Position numbers and translations under genes: made by a program. Of a DNA stretch of 64,000 nt, positions 52,255 to 61,166 are shown piece by piece (within the stretch, counting starts at the first letter, position 1; each line of letters starts with the position of its first letter). This stretch comes from Saccharibacillus qingshengii (GTDB taxonomy: Bacteria; Bacillota; Bacilli; Paenibacillales; Paenibacillaceae). Location of the stretch: contig NZ_JAAZWC010000004.1 of NCBI RefSeq assembly GCF_013185195.1, forward strand, positions 1 through 64,000, given 5' to 3'. The notes under the pieces are model-generated. The model made no database searches, was not told where the DNA came from, and worked only from the letters and a program-made list of their open reading frames with translations.

Positions 52255-52284
52255 AAGCCTGTCCGCCAAGGACAGGCTTTTTCC
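52255..52284. terminator. terminator, right-hand duplicate flanking element 5
   Basis: AAGCCTGTCC / GGACAGGCTT hairpin with TTTTT after it; the peptide-transporter stop codon lies 10 bp to the right. Confidence 0.88.
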
Positions 52285-52288
52285 CCAT

Positions 52289-53800
52289 TTAATGAATGCC
52301 CCGCATCGCTTTGCGGATGATCGGAGCCAGCAGCAGCAGCACAGCGGCCAGTACCAGCGCCGTGCCTCCGATAATGCCGAAATACAGCGTCTCGTTCTGC
52401 TCCGAATACAGCTGGCTGATCAGGGCGTTGAGCGCCTGCGCCGCCGCGGGTGCGAGGAACCAGAGGCTCATCGCCTGCGCGGAGAAAGCGGCCGGCGCAA
52501 GCTTGGTCGTCGTCGACAAGCCGACCGGCGACAGACACAGTTCGCCGAGCACGACCACGAAATAGCTGAGTACCAGCCACAGCGGGCTGACGAGTCCGCC
52601 GCCGCCGAACTGGCCGGGGATCAGGATCACAAGGAACGAGAGGCCGGCGAACAGCAGGCCAAGCGAGAATTTGACAGGAACGCTTGGCTGCCGGTCGCCG
52701 AGTTTGGTCCAGATCCAGGCGAATACGGGAGCCATAACGATGATGAACAGAGGATTCGCGGACTGGAACCAGGACGGTTCGATCTGAAGGCCCATGAAGT
52801 CCAACTGCGTCCGTTTATCGGCATAGACGCCGAGGATGGTCGAACCCTGTTCCTGAATCGACCAGAACATGACCGCCGCAATAAAGAGCGGAATATAGGC
52901 CAGCAGCCGGGAGCGCTCGGTATCGGTCGTTTTGCCGCTCCGGTACATGACGGTGAAGTAGGCGATCGGAATCAGGACGCCGAGGATGCCGATCGTGAAC
53001 GTAAACGAACGGATCGTCAGCCAACCCTGCCAGGCCGCAATCGCGACAATAGCCGCAATGATCAGCGCACCCAGTCCGAGAGTGGTCAGGACGCGCCCCC
53101 GTTCTGCGCGGGTCAGAGGATTGGGCACGACCGTTCCGGCCAGTCCCAGCGATTTTTTGCGTGTGAAGAGGAAGACCAGCAGACCGGCCAGCATGCCGAT
53201 CGCCGCCAGGGAGAATCCGAGGTGATAATCGATTTTTTGGCCGATCGTTCCGACGACCAGGGGAGCGATGAACGCGCCGAGATTGATCCCCATATAGAAG
53301 ATGCTGAAGCCCGCGTCGCGCCGATTGTCGCTGTCCGCATACATCTCGCCGACCACGCTCGAGACATTGGGCTTGAGCATGCCGGTGCCGATGATGATCA
53401 GGCCCATCGAGATGAACATGGTGTTGGCGCCGTAAGGCAGGGCGAGCACCACGTGACCGATCATAATAAGAACACCGCCGTAGAACAGCGAACGCGATTT
53501 GCCCAGCAGCCGGTCCGCGAGCCAGCCTCCGATAATGGTGGACATATAGACCAGCGAGCCGTAGATCGACATGATCGCGACAGCCGTCGACTGCGTGAAG
53601 CCCAATCCGCCGTTGACGGTCGTGTCGTAGATGTAATACAGAAGAATCGCCCGCATGCCGTAGTAGGAGAACCGTTCCCAGAACTCCGTAAAGAACAGCG
53701 TCAGCAGCCCTCTCGGGTGACCGAAGAATCCCGTCTGCGGCACACTGTCCACAATATTTTGGCGGGTAAGCTCCGCTTGCCCTTCTTGTTTGCCTTTCAT
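52289..53800 (-). CDS. proton-dependent oligopeptide transporter (POT/PTR family)
   Basis: About 503 residues with 12-14 membrane helices; imports di- and tripeptides with protons. GFFGHPRGLLTLFFTEFWERFSYYGMRAIL (near residues 19-48) contains the ExxER motif of POT transporters, and GMLKPNVSSVVGEMY and the GLSTTTKLAPAAF segment are the other family signatures. The ATG at 53800 has GGAGGGG upstream; longer in-frame starts have none. Convergent with rhaM. Confidence 0.93.
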   Translation of the reverse strand: MKGKQEGQAELTRQNIVDSVPQTGFFGHPRGLLTLFFTEFWERFSYYGMRAILLYYIYDTTVNGGLGFTQSTAVAIMSIYGSLVYMSTIIGGWLADRLLGKSRSLFYGGVLIMIGHVVLALPYGANTMFISMGLIIIGTGMLKPNVSSVVGEMYADSDNRRDAGFSIFYMGINLGAFIAPLVVGTIGQKIDYHLGFSLAAIGMLAGLLVFLFTRKKSLGLAGTVVPNPLTRAERGRVLTTLGLGALIIAAIVAIAAWQGWLTIRSFTFTIGILGVLIPIAYFTVMYRSGKTTDTERSRLLAYIPLFIAAVMFWSIQEQGSTILGVYADKRTQLDFMGLQIEPSWFQSANPLFIIVMAPVFAWIWTKLGDRQPSVPVKFSLGLLFAGLSFLVILIPGQFGGGGLVSPLWLVLSYFVVVLGELCLSPVGLSTTTKLAPAAFSAQAMSLWFLAPAAAQALNALISQLYSEQNETLYFGIIGGTALVLAAVLLLLAPIIRKAMRGIH

Positions 53801-54071
53801 AATACCCCTCCATCGATGTGTATACCTTAGATGTGTCATTGCAGCGTGCTTTTTTAAAATAAAGGATTGTGAACGATTGAACAAGGGTTTTTCGATAATT
53901 GTATCCGCCGATACCGACCAAATGAGTTGAAGACGTTTTCAATTCCCTATTTCTTTTCTATACCAACAAATTCGTTGCACTGACGCGGTAAATCAATTAC
54001 GATCTTAAAATGATTGGCTGGCGGGCAACGCCGGTCATCCGATTCATCCAGAGAGAAACCGGGGGAGAAAC

Positions 54072-55514
54072 ATGGCCAATACTCAGATTTTGATTTCGCT
54101 TGCCATTTATTTGGCGGGCATGCTGTTGATCGGCTGGGTTGCGTATAAGCGCACATCCGGCTTGTCCGATTATGTCCTGGCAGGCCGAAGCCTGGGACCT
54201 GCCGTTACCGCTTTGAGCGCGGGCGCGGCCGATATGAGCGGCTGGCTGCTGATGGGTCTGCCGGGTGCGATGTTTACCCAGGGACTCAGTGCGGGCTGGA
54301 TCGCTGTCGGTCTGACGATCGGCGCCTATGCCAACTGGCTGTACGTGGCTCCGCGCCTGCGGACGTACACGGAGGAGGCGGGCGATGCCATGACGATTCC
54401 TTCGTATCTGGAGAACCGCTTCGGCGACGGTACACGGATCATCCGATTGGTGTCGGCGCTGGTCATTATCATCTTCTTCACCTTCTATATTTCGTCGGGC
54501 ATGGTGTCGGGCGGGGTATTGTTCGAATCCAGCTTTGGCCTCGATTACCGGACGGGATTATGGTTGGTGGCGGGAGTTACGATTGCTTACACGCTGTTCG
54601 GCGGTTTCCTGGCCGTCAGCTGGACGGACTTCGTGCAGGGGCTCATTATGTTCCTGGCGCTGGTGATGGTCCCGATCGTGACGCTGCTCCACAGCGGCGG
54701 CATCTCGGGTTCGCTCGGCGAGATTCGCGCGATCGATCCATCCCTGCTCGATCCGCTCAAGGATGCAAGTGTGCTCGGTATCGTCTCGCTGCTGGCCTGG
54801 GGTCTGGGTTATTTCGGCCAACCTCATATCATTGTGCGTTTCATGGCGATTTCTTCGGTCCACGAGATCAAAAAAGCCCGGCGGATCGGAATGAGCTGGA
54901 TGATCTTCTCCGTTGCGGGAGCGATGCTGACCGGTCTGCTCGGCGCGGCTTATTTCTCGCGCCGCGGCTTGAATCTGGCCGATCCGGAGACGGTATTTAT
55001 CGAACTGTCCCGCATTCTGTTCCATCCGCTGATTACGGGCTTCCTGCTCGCGGCCCTGCTTGCCGCCGTCATGAGCACCATCTCTTCCCAACTGCTGGTC
55101 ACTTCCAGCTCGCTGACGGAAGATTTGTACCGGATCTTTCTGCGCCGCGGCGCTTCCGAGAAAGAATTGACGCGGGTCAGCCGCCTGGCGGTGCTGGTCG
55201 TCTCCATTGTCGCACTGGCGCTGTCGTATACCCGAAACGATACGATTCTGACGCTGGTTGCGTATGCTTGGGCCGGCTTCGGCGCTTCGTTCGGCCCGGT
55301 GATTCTGCTGAGTCTGTATTGGAAGCAGATGAACCGCTGGGGCGCGCTCGCCGGCATGGTTGCCGGCGCTCTGACGGTTATCGTCTGGGCTAATATACCG
55401 GCACTCAAAGAAACGCTGTACGAGATCGTCCCGGGCTTTGCCGTCAACTTGGTCGCGATCGTGGCGGTCAGTCTGCTGACCGGCGGACGCGGGGAGCGGC
55501 GGACGAACAAGTGA
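54072..55514 (+). CDS. putP: sodium/proline symporter
   Basis: 480 residues, 13 predicted membrane helices, solute:sodium symporter family. SDYVLAGRSLGPAVTALSAGAADMSGWLLMG (about residues 29-59) and the Na+-site region AALLAAVMSTISSQLLVTSSSLTEDLY (about 329-356) fit PutP. It takes up proline as nutrient or osmoprotectant. GGGGGAG precedes the ATG. The 270 bp between it and the divergent peptide transporter probably hold both promoters; no specific element was recognised. Confidence 0.9.
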   Translation: MANTQILISLAIYLAGMLLIGWVAYKRTSGLSDYVLAGRSLGPAVTALSAGAADMSGWLLMGLPGAMFTQGLSAGWIAVGLTIGAYANWLYVAPRLRTYTEEAGDAMTIPSYLENRFGDGTRIIRLVSALVIIIFFTFYISSGMVSGGVLFESSFGLDYRTGLWLVAGVTIAYTLFGGFLAVSWTDFVQGLIMFLALVMVPIVTLLHSGGISGSLGEIRAIDPSLLDPLKDASVLGIVSLLAWGLGYFGQPHIIVRFMAISSVHEIKKARRIGMSWMIFSVAGAMLTGLLGAAYFSRRGLNLADPETVFIELSRILFHPLITGFLLAALLAAVMSTISSQLLVTSSSLTEDLYRIFLRRGASEKELTRVSRLAVLVVSIVALALSYTRNDTILTLVAYAWAGFGASFGPVILLSLYWKQMNRWGALAGMVAGALTVIVWANIPALKETLYEIVPGFAVNLVAIVAVSLLTGGRGERRTNK

Positions 55515-55538
55515 AACCCGCAGCTGCGGACGGATTCG

Positions 55539-55568
55539 AAAACGCGCCCTTTCCGGGGGCGCGTTTTT
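55539..55568 (+). terminator. intrinsic terminator after putP
   Basis: AAAACGCGCCC / GGGCGCGTTTTT around TTTCCGG. Confidence 0.9.
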
Positions 55569-55784
55569 GCTGTGCGGGTGTATCCGAACGGTACCTTTTT
55601 TCATCAAAAAGTGTCCGAAAATATTGCCTTCATTAATGAGAAATCGTATGCTGAATGGGAATATCGGGAAGTTCCGCAGAATGCCGGGAATTTACGCAAC
55701 GAATCTTCGCGCAGTGCGTATACAGTTGGCGTAAACCGATGCATGACCATAAATGGGATAGAGAAACAGAAAGGGGACTGCCGA

Positions 55785-55997
55785 ATGGATAAAGACATTA
55801 CCGTCATTTTGTTCGAGAAAATGGTCGGAGGCGAGTTGAGACAGATCGAAGAGCGCCCGTGGAGCATGAATATGGTAGCGGCGCTGGAACATGCCAACTA
55901 TCTGGTCGTTCAGGGTAAAGAATATGAAGCGGTCGAAGGCCGGCTGAATGTCGATACGGGCAAGCTGGAGCTGCTGCTCGTGCCGATGCACGGCTGA
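55785..55997 (+). CDS. small conserved-looking hypothetical protein
   Basis: 70 residues, soluble, beginning MDKDITVILFEKMVGGELRQ. The pattern (strand, acidic turn, helix AALEHANYLVVQGKEYEAVEG, strand) suggests a compact alpha/beta domain. I chose ATG 55785, preceded by AAAGGGG; 71 upstream in-frame codons look non-coding. It lies 47 bp before the secreted protein gene and may be the first gene of the ATP-grasp operon. Confidence 0.6.
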   Translation: MDKDITVILFEKMVGGELRQIEERPWSMNMVAALEHANYLVVQGKEYEAVEGRLNVDTGKLELLLVPMHG

Positions 55998-56044
55998 CAC
56001 CCGGCGGCGGAACACGCAAGTTTTTCGAAGGAGGGACAAGAACG

Positions 56045-56773
56045 TTGGATCATACGGACAAAGAGCGTTATACATTGAAAGCGGAATCTTCGGACAAGAG
56101 TTCCGGTACGCCGGAAAAAGGCAAAGCCAAAGAAAGCGGTTCGGAGCGGGAAGCAGGCTTCAGCCGACCGGTCAAGGTCCTGTCGACGTCGCTGGGTCTT
56201 GCCCTGCTCGCCAATACGGCATTGATTCCGGGAGGAGCCCTGGCTTCGAACGCATCGGGAGGTTCTTCCGAGCCCAAGCTGGTCGAGTTTTCGACGGAAG
56301 AGGTCAAGCAGTACTACGATCCGACCGTCGATTGGAGCCTGCCGATCACGGAAGAAGATCTGAAGGAGCAGGAGCAGACCACCGCGCCGTCCGACGGTTC
56401 GGAAGGCACGACGGTCGTCAACAATTATTACGGCGGTTACGGCTCGGGGTTCGGCTGGGGCGATCTGATGCTGTACCATTTCCTGTTCAACAATGCCGGC
56501 GTTTACTCGTCGCGCGGCTGGTATGACAACCGCCGCGGCTATTACGCGGGCTCGACCCGGCCCTATACGCCGCGCACCTACAGCAGCGGCAGCTTCCAGA
56601 ACCGTGCGGTAAGCGGCTCGACCGTACGGCCGAAGACCTCGAATTCCACGGGCAAAATCACACGCCGCTCCACCTCTTCGGGTTCCGGCGGCGTAGGCGG
56701 CAAATCCAGCGGACTCAGTTCGTCGGGTTCCAAGTCGTCCGGTTCGAAGTCCGGCGGCTTCTTCGGCGGATGA
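56045..56773 (+). CDS. membrane or secreted protein with Ser/Gly-rich tail, ATP-grasp operon
   Basis: 242 residues. About 45 charged residues precede one hydrophobic segment (VLSTSLGLALLANTALIPGG). A tyrosine/glycine-rich stretch follows (VNNYYGGYGSGFGWGDLMLYHFLF) and a tail made mostly of Ser, Gly and Lys ending GGFFGG. It overlaps the ATP-grasp gene by 4 bp. Proteins with similar tails (YgiB, DUF1190) accompany such ligases in other bacteria, so it may be the ligase substrate, but I cannot assign it to that family. TTG start after GAAGGAGGG. Confidence 0.65.
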   Translation: MDHTDKERYTLKAESSDKSSGTPEKGKAKESGSEREAGFSRPVKVLSTSLGLALLANTALIPGGALASNASGGSSEPKLVEFSTEEVKQYYDPTVDWSLPITEEDLKEQEQTTAPSDGSEGTTVVNNYYGGYGSGFGWGDLMLYHFLFNNAGVYSSRGWYDNRRGYYAGSTRPYTPRTYSSGSFQNRAVSGSTVRPKTSNSTGKITRRSTSSGSGGVGGKSSGLSSSGSKSSGSKSGGFFGG

Positions 56774-57981
56774 GCGGGATATTTCGTATCGCGGGCACGC
56801 CGTCGGAAGACCGCGCGGCCCGCGTAGAGGAACTGCGCGAACTGGGCTTTGCGTGGGCGGATTATGAAGACGAACGGTACTGGATCGACCAGGTTGCCGT
56901 TATGGACGAATCGGTTTATGCCGAGCTGAACGAAGCCTCGCGCCGTCTGTGGAGCGTGTTCGACAAAGCGGTCCGCTACGTGCACCGCCGCCGCGATTTG
57001 TACGAGCTGATCGGGATTCCGCCTGTGCTGTGGAATATGCTCGATCAGGCGCCCGTCGCGGAAGAAGCGAAGATCAGCCGCTATGCGCGTTTCGACTTTG
57101 CCGTGACGGAAGATCCCGACGCGCCGAATCAGGCCCGGATCAAACTGCTGGAGCTGAACGCGGATACGCCGACCGGTTACGTGGAGTCTTCGATCGCGAC
57201 GCCCTGGATGTGCGGGCGGGTCGGGGTTCGCAGTATGAACGGGGCGATGCCGGAGCGGGTGAAGTCCGCCTGGTCCGCCGAGCGCCCCGACACGGCGGCA
57301 TGTATCGCGTATGGCGAACATGAAGAAGACTCGGGCACGATCGAAGCTCTGGTCAAACACAGCGGGCGCGATATGCGTCTGGTCGATTGCCTGGAGCTGA
57401 CGATCGACGACGGTCTGGTCAAGGATGGCCAAGGGCGGACGATTGAGCGCATGTTCGCTTTGTATCCCAAAGAATGGATGTCGGTCGACGATGGCGGCGA
57501 AGCGCTTGCGTATGCCGTCGAGAGCGGACAGCTCAAACTGTTCAATCATCCCCACGCTATTCTGCTGCAGTCCAAAGGCATGATGGCCGTCATCTGGGGG
57601 CTGCACGAACTGGGTATGCTGTACGATGAACAGGAGCGGGAAGCCATTTCCCGGTACATGCTGCCTACATACACCAAGCCTTTGTTCTCCGGCGATTACG
57701 TATCCAAGTCCATGTTCGGCCGCGAAGGCGGTTCGGTACGGATGTACGGACAGTCCGGGGAATTGGAACTTCAGGACGAGGAAGGCTACGATACGAGCGG
57801 ACTGTTTCCGGTCGTGTATCAAAAAAGAGCGGATCTGCCGCGTGCAGCGACGGCCGAAGGCGAGTTTCATCTGCTTGCGGGCATGTTCGTGATCGACGGC
57901 GCTCCGTGCGGCATGCTGGGCCGCGCCGGAGGACTCATTACCGGCAATGCCAGTCATTTTATCGCGTTGGGAGTGGAATAG
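56770..57981 (+). CDS. ATP-grasp ligase, glutathionylspermidine synthase-like (YgiC/YjfC type)
   Basis: 403 residues matching the C-terminal synthetase domain of glutathionylspermidine synthase. ELNADTPTGYVESSIA (about residues 127-142), SGDYVSKSMFGREGGSV near 310-326 and GMLGRAGGLITGNASHF near the end are the conserved ATP-grasp elements. The amidase domain of true GspS is absent. Such stand-alone ligases are thought to attach amino or polyamine groups to peptide or protein carboxylates. ATG overlaps the previous stop (ATGA) and the next gene starts directly after its stop. Confidence 0.88.
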   Translation: MSGIFRIAGTPSEDRAARVEELRELGFAWADYEDERYWIDQVAVMDESVYAELNEASRRLWSVFDKAVRYVHRRRDLYELIGIPPVLWNMLDQAPVAEEAKISRYARFDFAVTEDPDAPNQARIKLLELNADTPTGYVESSIATPWMCGRVGVRSMNGAMPERVKSAWSAERPDTAACIAYGEHEEDSGTIEALVKHSGRDMRLVDCLELTIDDGLVKDGQGRTIERMFALYPKEWMSVDDGGEALAYAVESGQLKLFNHPHAILLQSKGMMAVIWGLHELGMLYDEQEREAISRYMLPTYTKPLFSGDYVSKSMFGREGGSVRMYGQSGELELQDEEGYDTSGLFPVVYQKRADLPRAATAEGEFHLLAGMFVIDGAPCGMLGRAGGLITGNASHFIALGVE

Positions 57982-58695
57982 ATGCTGCGAAATATCGAAA
58001 GGTCCGCGGACTCGGCAGGCCGTAAGGCGGCTTCCGAATCCGTTTCCGGACAAGCCCGGGAGCCCGGAACCGAACGAACCCGCCGTCTGCGGACATGGGT
58101 TTGGCTGCCTGCGCTGCTGATCCTGGTGCTTGTACTCGGCGCCTGCTCGAAGAGTTCCGTAACGAGCACGAATGCCGACGACGGTCCGGGTGAAAACACC
58201 GTGCCGTGGGATTACCGGATCCAGGAAGGTTCGGTCGGCGATTTGATCGGAAGCGATATGACCGTGCTGCCGGACAACGAACTGCTGCCGAACGACAACA
58301 ATTACGCGACCGGCCAGCAGGTGTGGACGCTGCAGTCGATGAGCGCCACGCTGACGACCGACGAACAAGGGCGCAACGACGTCCAGCTGTCCGGTTGGAC
58401 GACGCTCAAGTCGTACCCCGACGAAGCGGCGGCCAAGACCGACCTGGAAAACCTCAAGGTTTCGGTCACGACGGATGTGGATGTAGTCGGCGTGTACAAA
58501 ACGGAATACAACGGCGAGACGCGCAACTTTGCCGTACTGGAGCTGCCGTCGGGCAACCGGATGAAGCAGCCCATCGACACGTCGCGCTACGACAAGCTCA
58601 AAGATGTCAAGACCGTTTCGGTCGTGCTGGAAGAAGTACATGACTTTGCCGATTACGATCTGGCATATGCGAAATTTCGGGGGTGGGCCAAGTGA
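57982..58695 (+). CDS. lipoprotein, probably DUF4247-like
   Basis: 237 residues. A charged N-terminus of about 35 residues precedes the hydrophobic segment LLILVLVLGACSK, whose LGAC is a lipobox, so the mature protein is anchored outside the membrane. The remainder contains a VQLSGWTTLKSYPDE strand and a C-terminal YDLAYAKFRGWAK. It is immediately downstream of the ATP-grasp gene and overlaps the DUF350 gene by 1 bp (TGATG). I recall DUF4247 proteins in similar Bacillus clusters; the family name is tentative. Confidence 0.7.
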   Translation: MLRNIERSADSAGRKAASESVSGQAREPGTERTRRLRTWVWLPALLILVLVLGACSKSSVTSTNADDGPGENTVPWDYRIQEGSVGDLIGSDMTVLPDNELLPNDNNYATGQQVWTLQSMSATLTTDEQGRNDVQLSGWTTLKSYPDEAAAKTDLENLKVSVTTDVDVVGVYKTEYNGETRNFAVLELPSGNRMKQPIDTSRYDKLKDVKTVSVVLEEVHDFADYDLAYAKFRGWAK

Positions 58696-59108
58696 TGGAA
58701 GAGTTGGGATTTGACTGGATAACACTGTACAACCTTGCGGTCAGCTTGATCGCGATCATCGTGCTGCAGATTTTGGGCATGCTTATTTTCTTCATCAAGA
58801 CGCCGTTCAACGACATGGAAGAACTGCGCAAAGGCAACGTAGCCGTGGGCCTCGCGCTCGGCGGCAAGTTTATCGCGACCGGCATCATCCTGGGCATCTC
58901 CGCCTACACCAATACGTCGATCTGGTACATGGCGATCTGGTTCGTGGTCGGACAAATCTGTCTGGTGATCGTCTATTACGTGTTCGAACTGCTGACGCCG
59001 AAGTTCAAAATCTCGGATCAGCTGGAAAAAGGCAATGTGGCTGTCGGCCTGCTGCTGGGCGCGGTATTTATCGGTACGGCACTCTCGATCAGCAGTCTGA
59101 TTATCTGA
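58695..59108 (+). CDS. DUF350 membrane protein (YjfL-like)
   Basis: 137 residues, four membrane helices in two similar halves. Each half carries the DUF350 sequence KGNVAVGLxLG (about residues 49-59 and 114-124: RKGNVAVGLALGG and EKGNVAVGLLLGA), the typical internal duplication of the family. DUF350 proteins are regularly found beside ATP-grasp ligases of the YgiC type. Start taken at ATG 58695, overlapping the lipoprotein stop. Last gene of the plus-strand operon. Confidence 0.9.
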   Translation: MEELGFDWITLYNLAVSLIAIIVLQILGMLIFFIKTPFNDMEELRKGNVAVGLALGGKFIATGIILGISAYTNTSIWYMAIWFVVGQICLVIVYYVFELLTPKFKISDQLEKGNVAVGLLLGAVFIGTALSISSLII

Positions 59109-59121
59109 TTGGCGCAGGAAA

Positions 59122-59162
59122 AAGGCCGCGTCCGCTGTTCTTAGCGGGCGCGGCCTTATCAC
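59122..59162 (-). terminator. terminator facing the minus strand
   Basis: AAGGCCGCG / CGCGGCCTT with an inner CCGCT/AGCGG stem. The T run (TTTTTCC) is on the minus strand, so it ends the DUF4178 transcript; on the plus strand it lacks a U tract. Confidence 0.7.
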
Positions 59163-59195
59163 ACTGTGCGTGCCGATCAAGTTCAGGTGCGACCA

Positions 59196-59323
59196 GTACC
59201 TTGTCAACACTAAAGGTAGGTTTACGCTCCCCTGAGATTTCGTACTTGAAGCGTGTACGAAGTCTCCGACGGAATTGTGAGTTCAGGAAAACGTAAACCT
59301 TGGATTAAGAGTTGAAAGGGTAC
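59196..59323. repeat. 128-bp multi-armed palindrome in the 3' region of the DUF4178 gene
   Basis: Outer arms run from GTACC (59196) inward to AGGTTTACG (ending 59226) and pair with CGTAAACCT (starting 59292) out to GGTAC (ending 59323), with mismatches between. Inside, GAGATTTCGTAC (59234-59245) pairs with GTACGAAGTCTC (59254-59265) with one wobble mismatch. The block starts 7 bp after the DUF4178 stop. I see no second copy in the window. Confidence 0.65.
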
Positions 59324-59330
59324 TAGGCCC

Positions 59331-59843
59331 TCAGGCTCCGCCGCCGCGAATGACGCGCACATCGGCCGGAGGGATGTCTTCGCCTTCGTACAGCATGAAG
59401 CGGCCGTCCATCCACTCGATCCGCAGCAGCTTCATGTCGTCGGACTGGTACTGCCAGACGGACTGGTCGCCGCCCTGCATGAACGGGGTGCGTCCCGTCG
59501 TCACGACATGGCCGTTGTACTGCTCTTCGAGATGGTAGACGGTACCGTCGAGGTCCATCGTCGCCGGAACTTCCTGCAGCGAATCGAGGCGTCCGTCGAT
59601 CGGCCGGTACAGCGCATACTTGTTCTCTTCGCGTTCCTCGATCACGAGGTACGACAGGTTCGAGCCGTCCCGCAGCGTCAGCACAACGGCTTTGCGGCGG
59701 GCATTCTGGGTACGGCCGGTGACTTCGTACGTCACCAGCGACACTTCGCAGATATCGCCCGGCCCGATATCGAGAATACCGCGTTCTTTGAGCGGCGCTT
59801 CGGGTTTGGCGAAAATATTGCGGACACGCTTGAACATGGACAT
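59331..59843 (-). CDS. DUF4178 domain protein
   Basis: 170 residues, soluble. After MSMFKRVRNIFAKPEAPLKERG the domain contains DIGPGDICEVSLVTYEVTGRTQ, LTLRDGSNLSYLVIEERE and a late WMDGRFMLYEGEDIP, which I associate with DUF4178. In other bacteria it accompanies DUF350, potassium channels and ATP-grasp ligases. ATG 59843 is preceded by GGAGG with 8 bases of spacing. It diverges from the channel gene and runs towards the DUF350 operon. Confidence 0.78.
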   Translation of the reverse strand: MSMFKRVRNIFAKPEAPLKERGILDIGPGDICEVSLVTYEVTGRTQNARRKAVVLTLRDGSNLSYLVIEEREENKYALYRPIDGRLDSLQEVPATMDLDGTVYHLEEQYNGHVVTTGRTPFMQGGDQSVWQYQSDDMKLLRIEWMDGRFMLYEGEDIPPADVRVIRGGGA

Positions 59844-60005
59844 AATTTTGGCCTCCAACCTGGAATGAATGGGGTGCAGCCGGCTTGTCCGGCAGACTTC
59901 GCATTAAGAAGCTTTACGTGATCTCGAGCGGCCGCGTTTCGCAAAAGTCTTCTTTGTTCTATCGTAGACGATCCGCGGTCCGAATCCAAGCAAGGGGGAG
60001 CGAAC

Positions 60006-61034
60006 GTGCATTTTTTTATCCGGCTGTCGACCAAGTTGATGCATCTGCGCAAAACGACGATCGGAATCATCATCTTGACGTTCGTGCTGCTCAGCGCAAC
60101 GATCGCTTATGCGCTTGAACCTTCGACCTTTACCAGTTGGTTCAACGCCTTCTATTGGGTGATGACCACGATGGCCACGGTGGGTTACGGCGATTATTTC
60201 GCTACAACGCCCGCAGGCAAAATTTTTACCATTTTCCTGTATATCTTCGGAATCGGTCTGCTCAGTCTTGTGATCGGCAAGGTGATCGATTCGATTGCGG
60301 AAGTGCAGCGGCAGAGAGGAGCGGGCCTGTTGAAATTTGAAGGAAGTCAGCATATCGTCATCATCAATTGGGGCAAAAAAGCGCGATCAGCGATCGAAGA
60401 GATTCTGGAAAGCGAACCGAAAACGCATATCGTGCTGATCGACGAGTCGAACCGGCATCCGCTGGAGCATCTGGTGCAGGTTCATTTTGTCAGCGGCGAT
60501 CCGGCGGCGGATCCTATTCTGGCCAAAGCGAGCATCGCGACCTGCCGGGCCGCGATCATCTTCGCGGACGAGCGGATCGAAGAAGGGGCATTGGTCGACG
60601 GCAAGTCGCTGCTGATCGTGTCCAGCATCGAGCGGATCGCGCCGCAGGTGCATACGACGGTCGAGATCACGATCGAGAATCACGTTCAGAATTTCCGACA
60701 TGCGCAGGTGAACGAGTTCATCCTGTCGCATGATGCCATCTCGCGCCTCGCGGTGCGGGCGGCGCTGCACGAAGGCAGTTCGGACGTGATCACGCAGCTG
60801 CTCAACCGGACAAACGGCAGTGATGTGTACGAAGTCGCGGTCGACCGGTCGTGGCGGACGTACGGCGACGCGTTCCAGGCGCTGCTGGCGCAGGGAGCGA
60901 CGCTGATCGCCGACCGCGAAGACCTCGGCATCAACCGCAAGCTCGATACCCCGATTCCGGACAAGGCGAAGCTGTACGTGGTAGCGGACGCGGAGACGCA
61001 CCGGCGGATTTCGGGACGAGCCGAGCGTCCGTAA
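60006..61034 (+). CDS. potassium channel with RCK/TrkA-N domain
   Basis: 342 residues. Two membrane helices (about residues 18-38 and 72-92) enclose a pore loop with the filter TVGYGD at about 58-63. An RCK domain follows (about 115-235: HIVIINWGKKARSAIEEIL), which gates by ligand. It should be a tetrameric potassium channel. GTG start after AAGGGGGAG. Its neighbours (DUF4178, DUF350, lipoprotein, ATP-grasp) make it part of the module at 55.8-61 kb. Confidence 0.92.
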   Translation: MHFFIRLSTKLMHLRKTTIGIIILTFVLLSATIAYALEPSTFTSWFNAFYWVMTTMATVGYGDYFATTPAGKIFTIFLYIFGIGLLSLVIGKVIDSIAEVQRQRGAGLLKFEGSQHIVIINWGKKARSAIEEILESEPKTHIVLIDESNRHPLEHLVQVHFVSGDPAADPILAKASIATCRAAIIFADERIEEGALVDGKSLLIVSSIERIAPQVHTTVEITIENHVQNFRHAQVNEFILSHDAISRLAVRAALHEGSSDVITQLLNRTNGSDVYEVAVDRSWRTYGDAFQALLAQGATLIADREDLGINRKLDTPIPDKAKLYVVADAETHRRISGRAERP

Positions 61035-61099
61035 GAGGCGGAGCAGAGTGCAAAGCCGGTTGACCGAACACGGTCCTCGGCAGAACCAAAAAGAAAGAC

Positions 61100-61141
61100 A
61101 AAAACCCTGCCGTTCGCTTATTGCGAACGGCAGGGTTTTTC
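61100..61141. terminator. bidirectional terminator after the channel gene
   Basis: AAAAACCCTGCCGTTCGC pairs with GCGAACGGCAGGGTTTTT around TTATT-type loop. Confidence 0.9.
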
Positions 61142-61166
61142 GCTGCGCGGCAGACCCGGAGGCGTC

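Noticed and set aside
6469-52279. Group IIC introns or retron-like elements at terminators
   Set aside because: The elements are too short, palindromic end to end, lack any reverse transcriptase and show no intron domain V or VI.
56578-58725. A 715-codon minus-strand open frame
   Set aside because: It is the antisense shadow of the ATP-grasp and lipoprotein genes, which have matching families, ribosome sites and overlaps.
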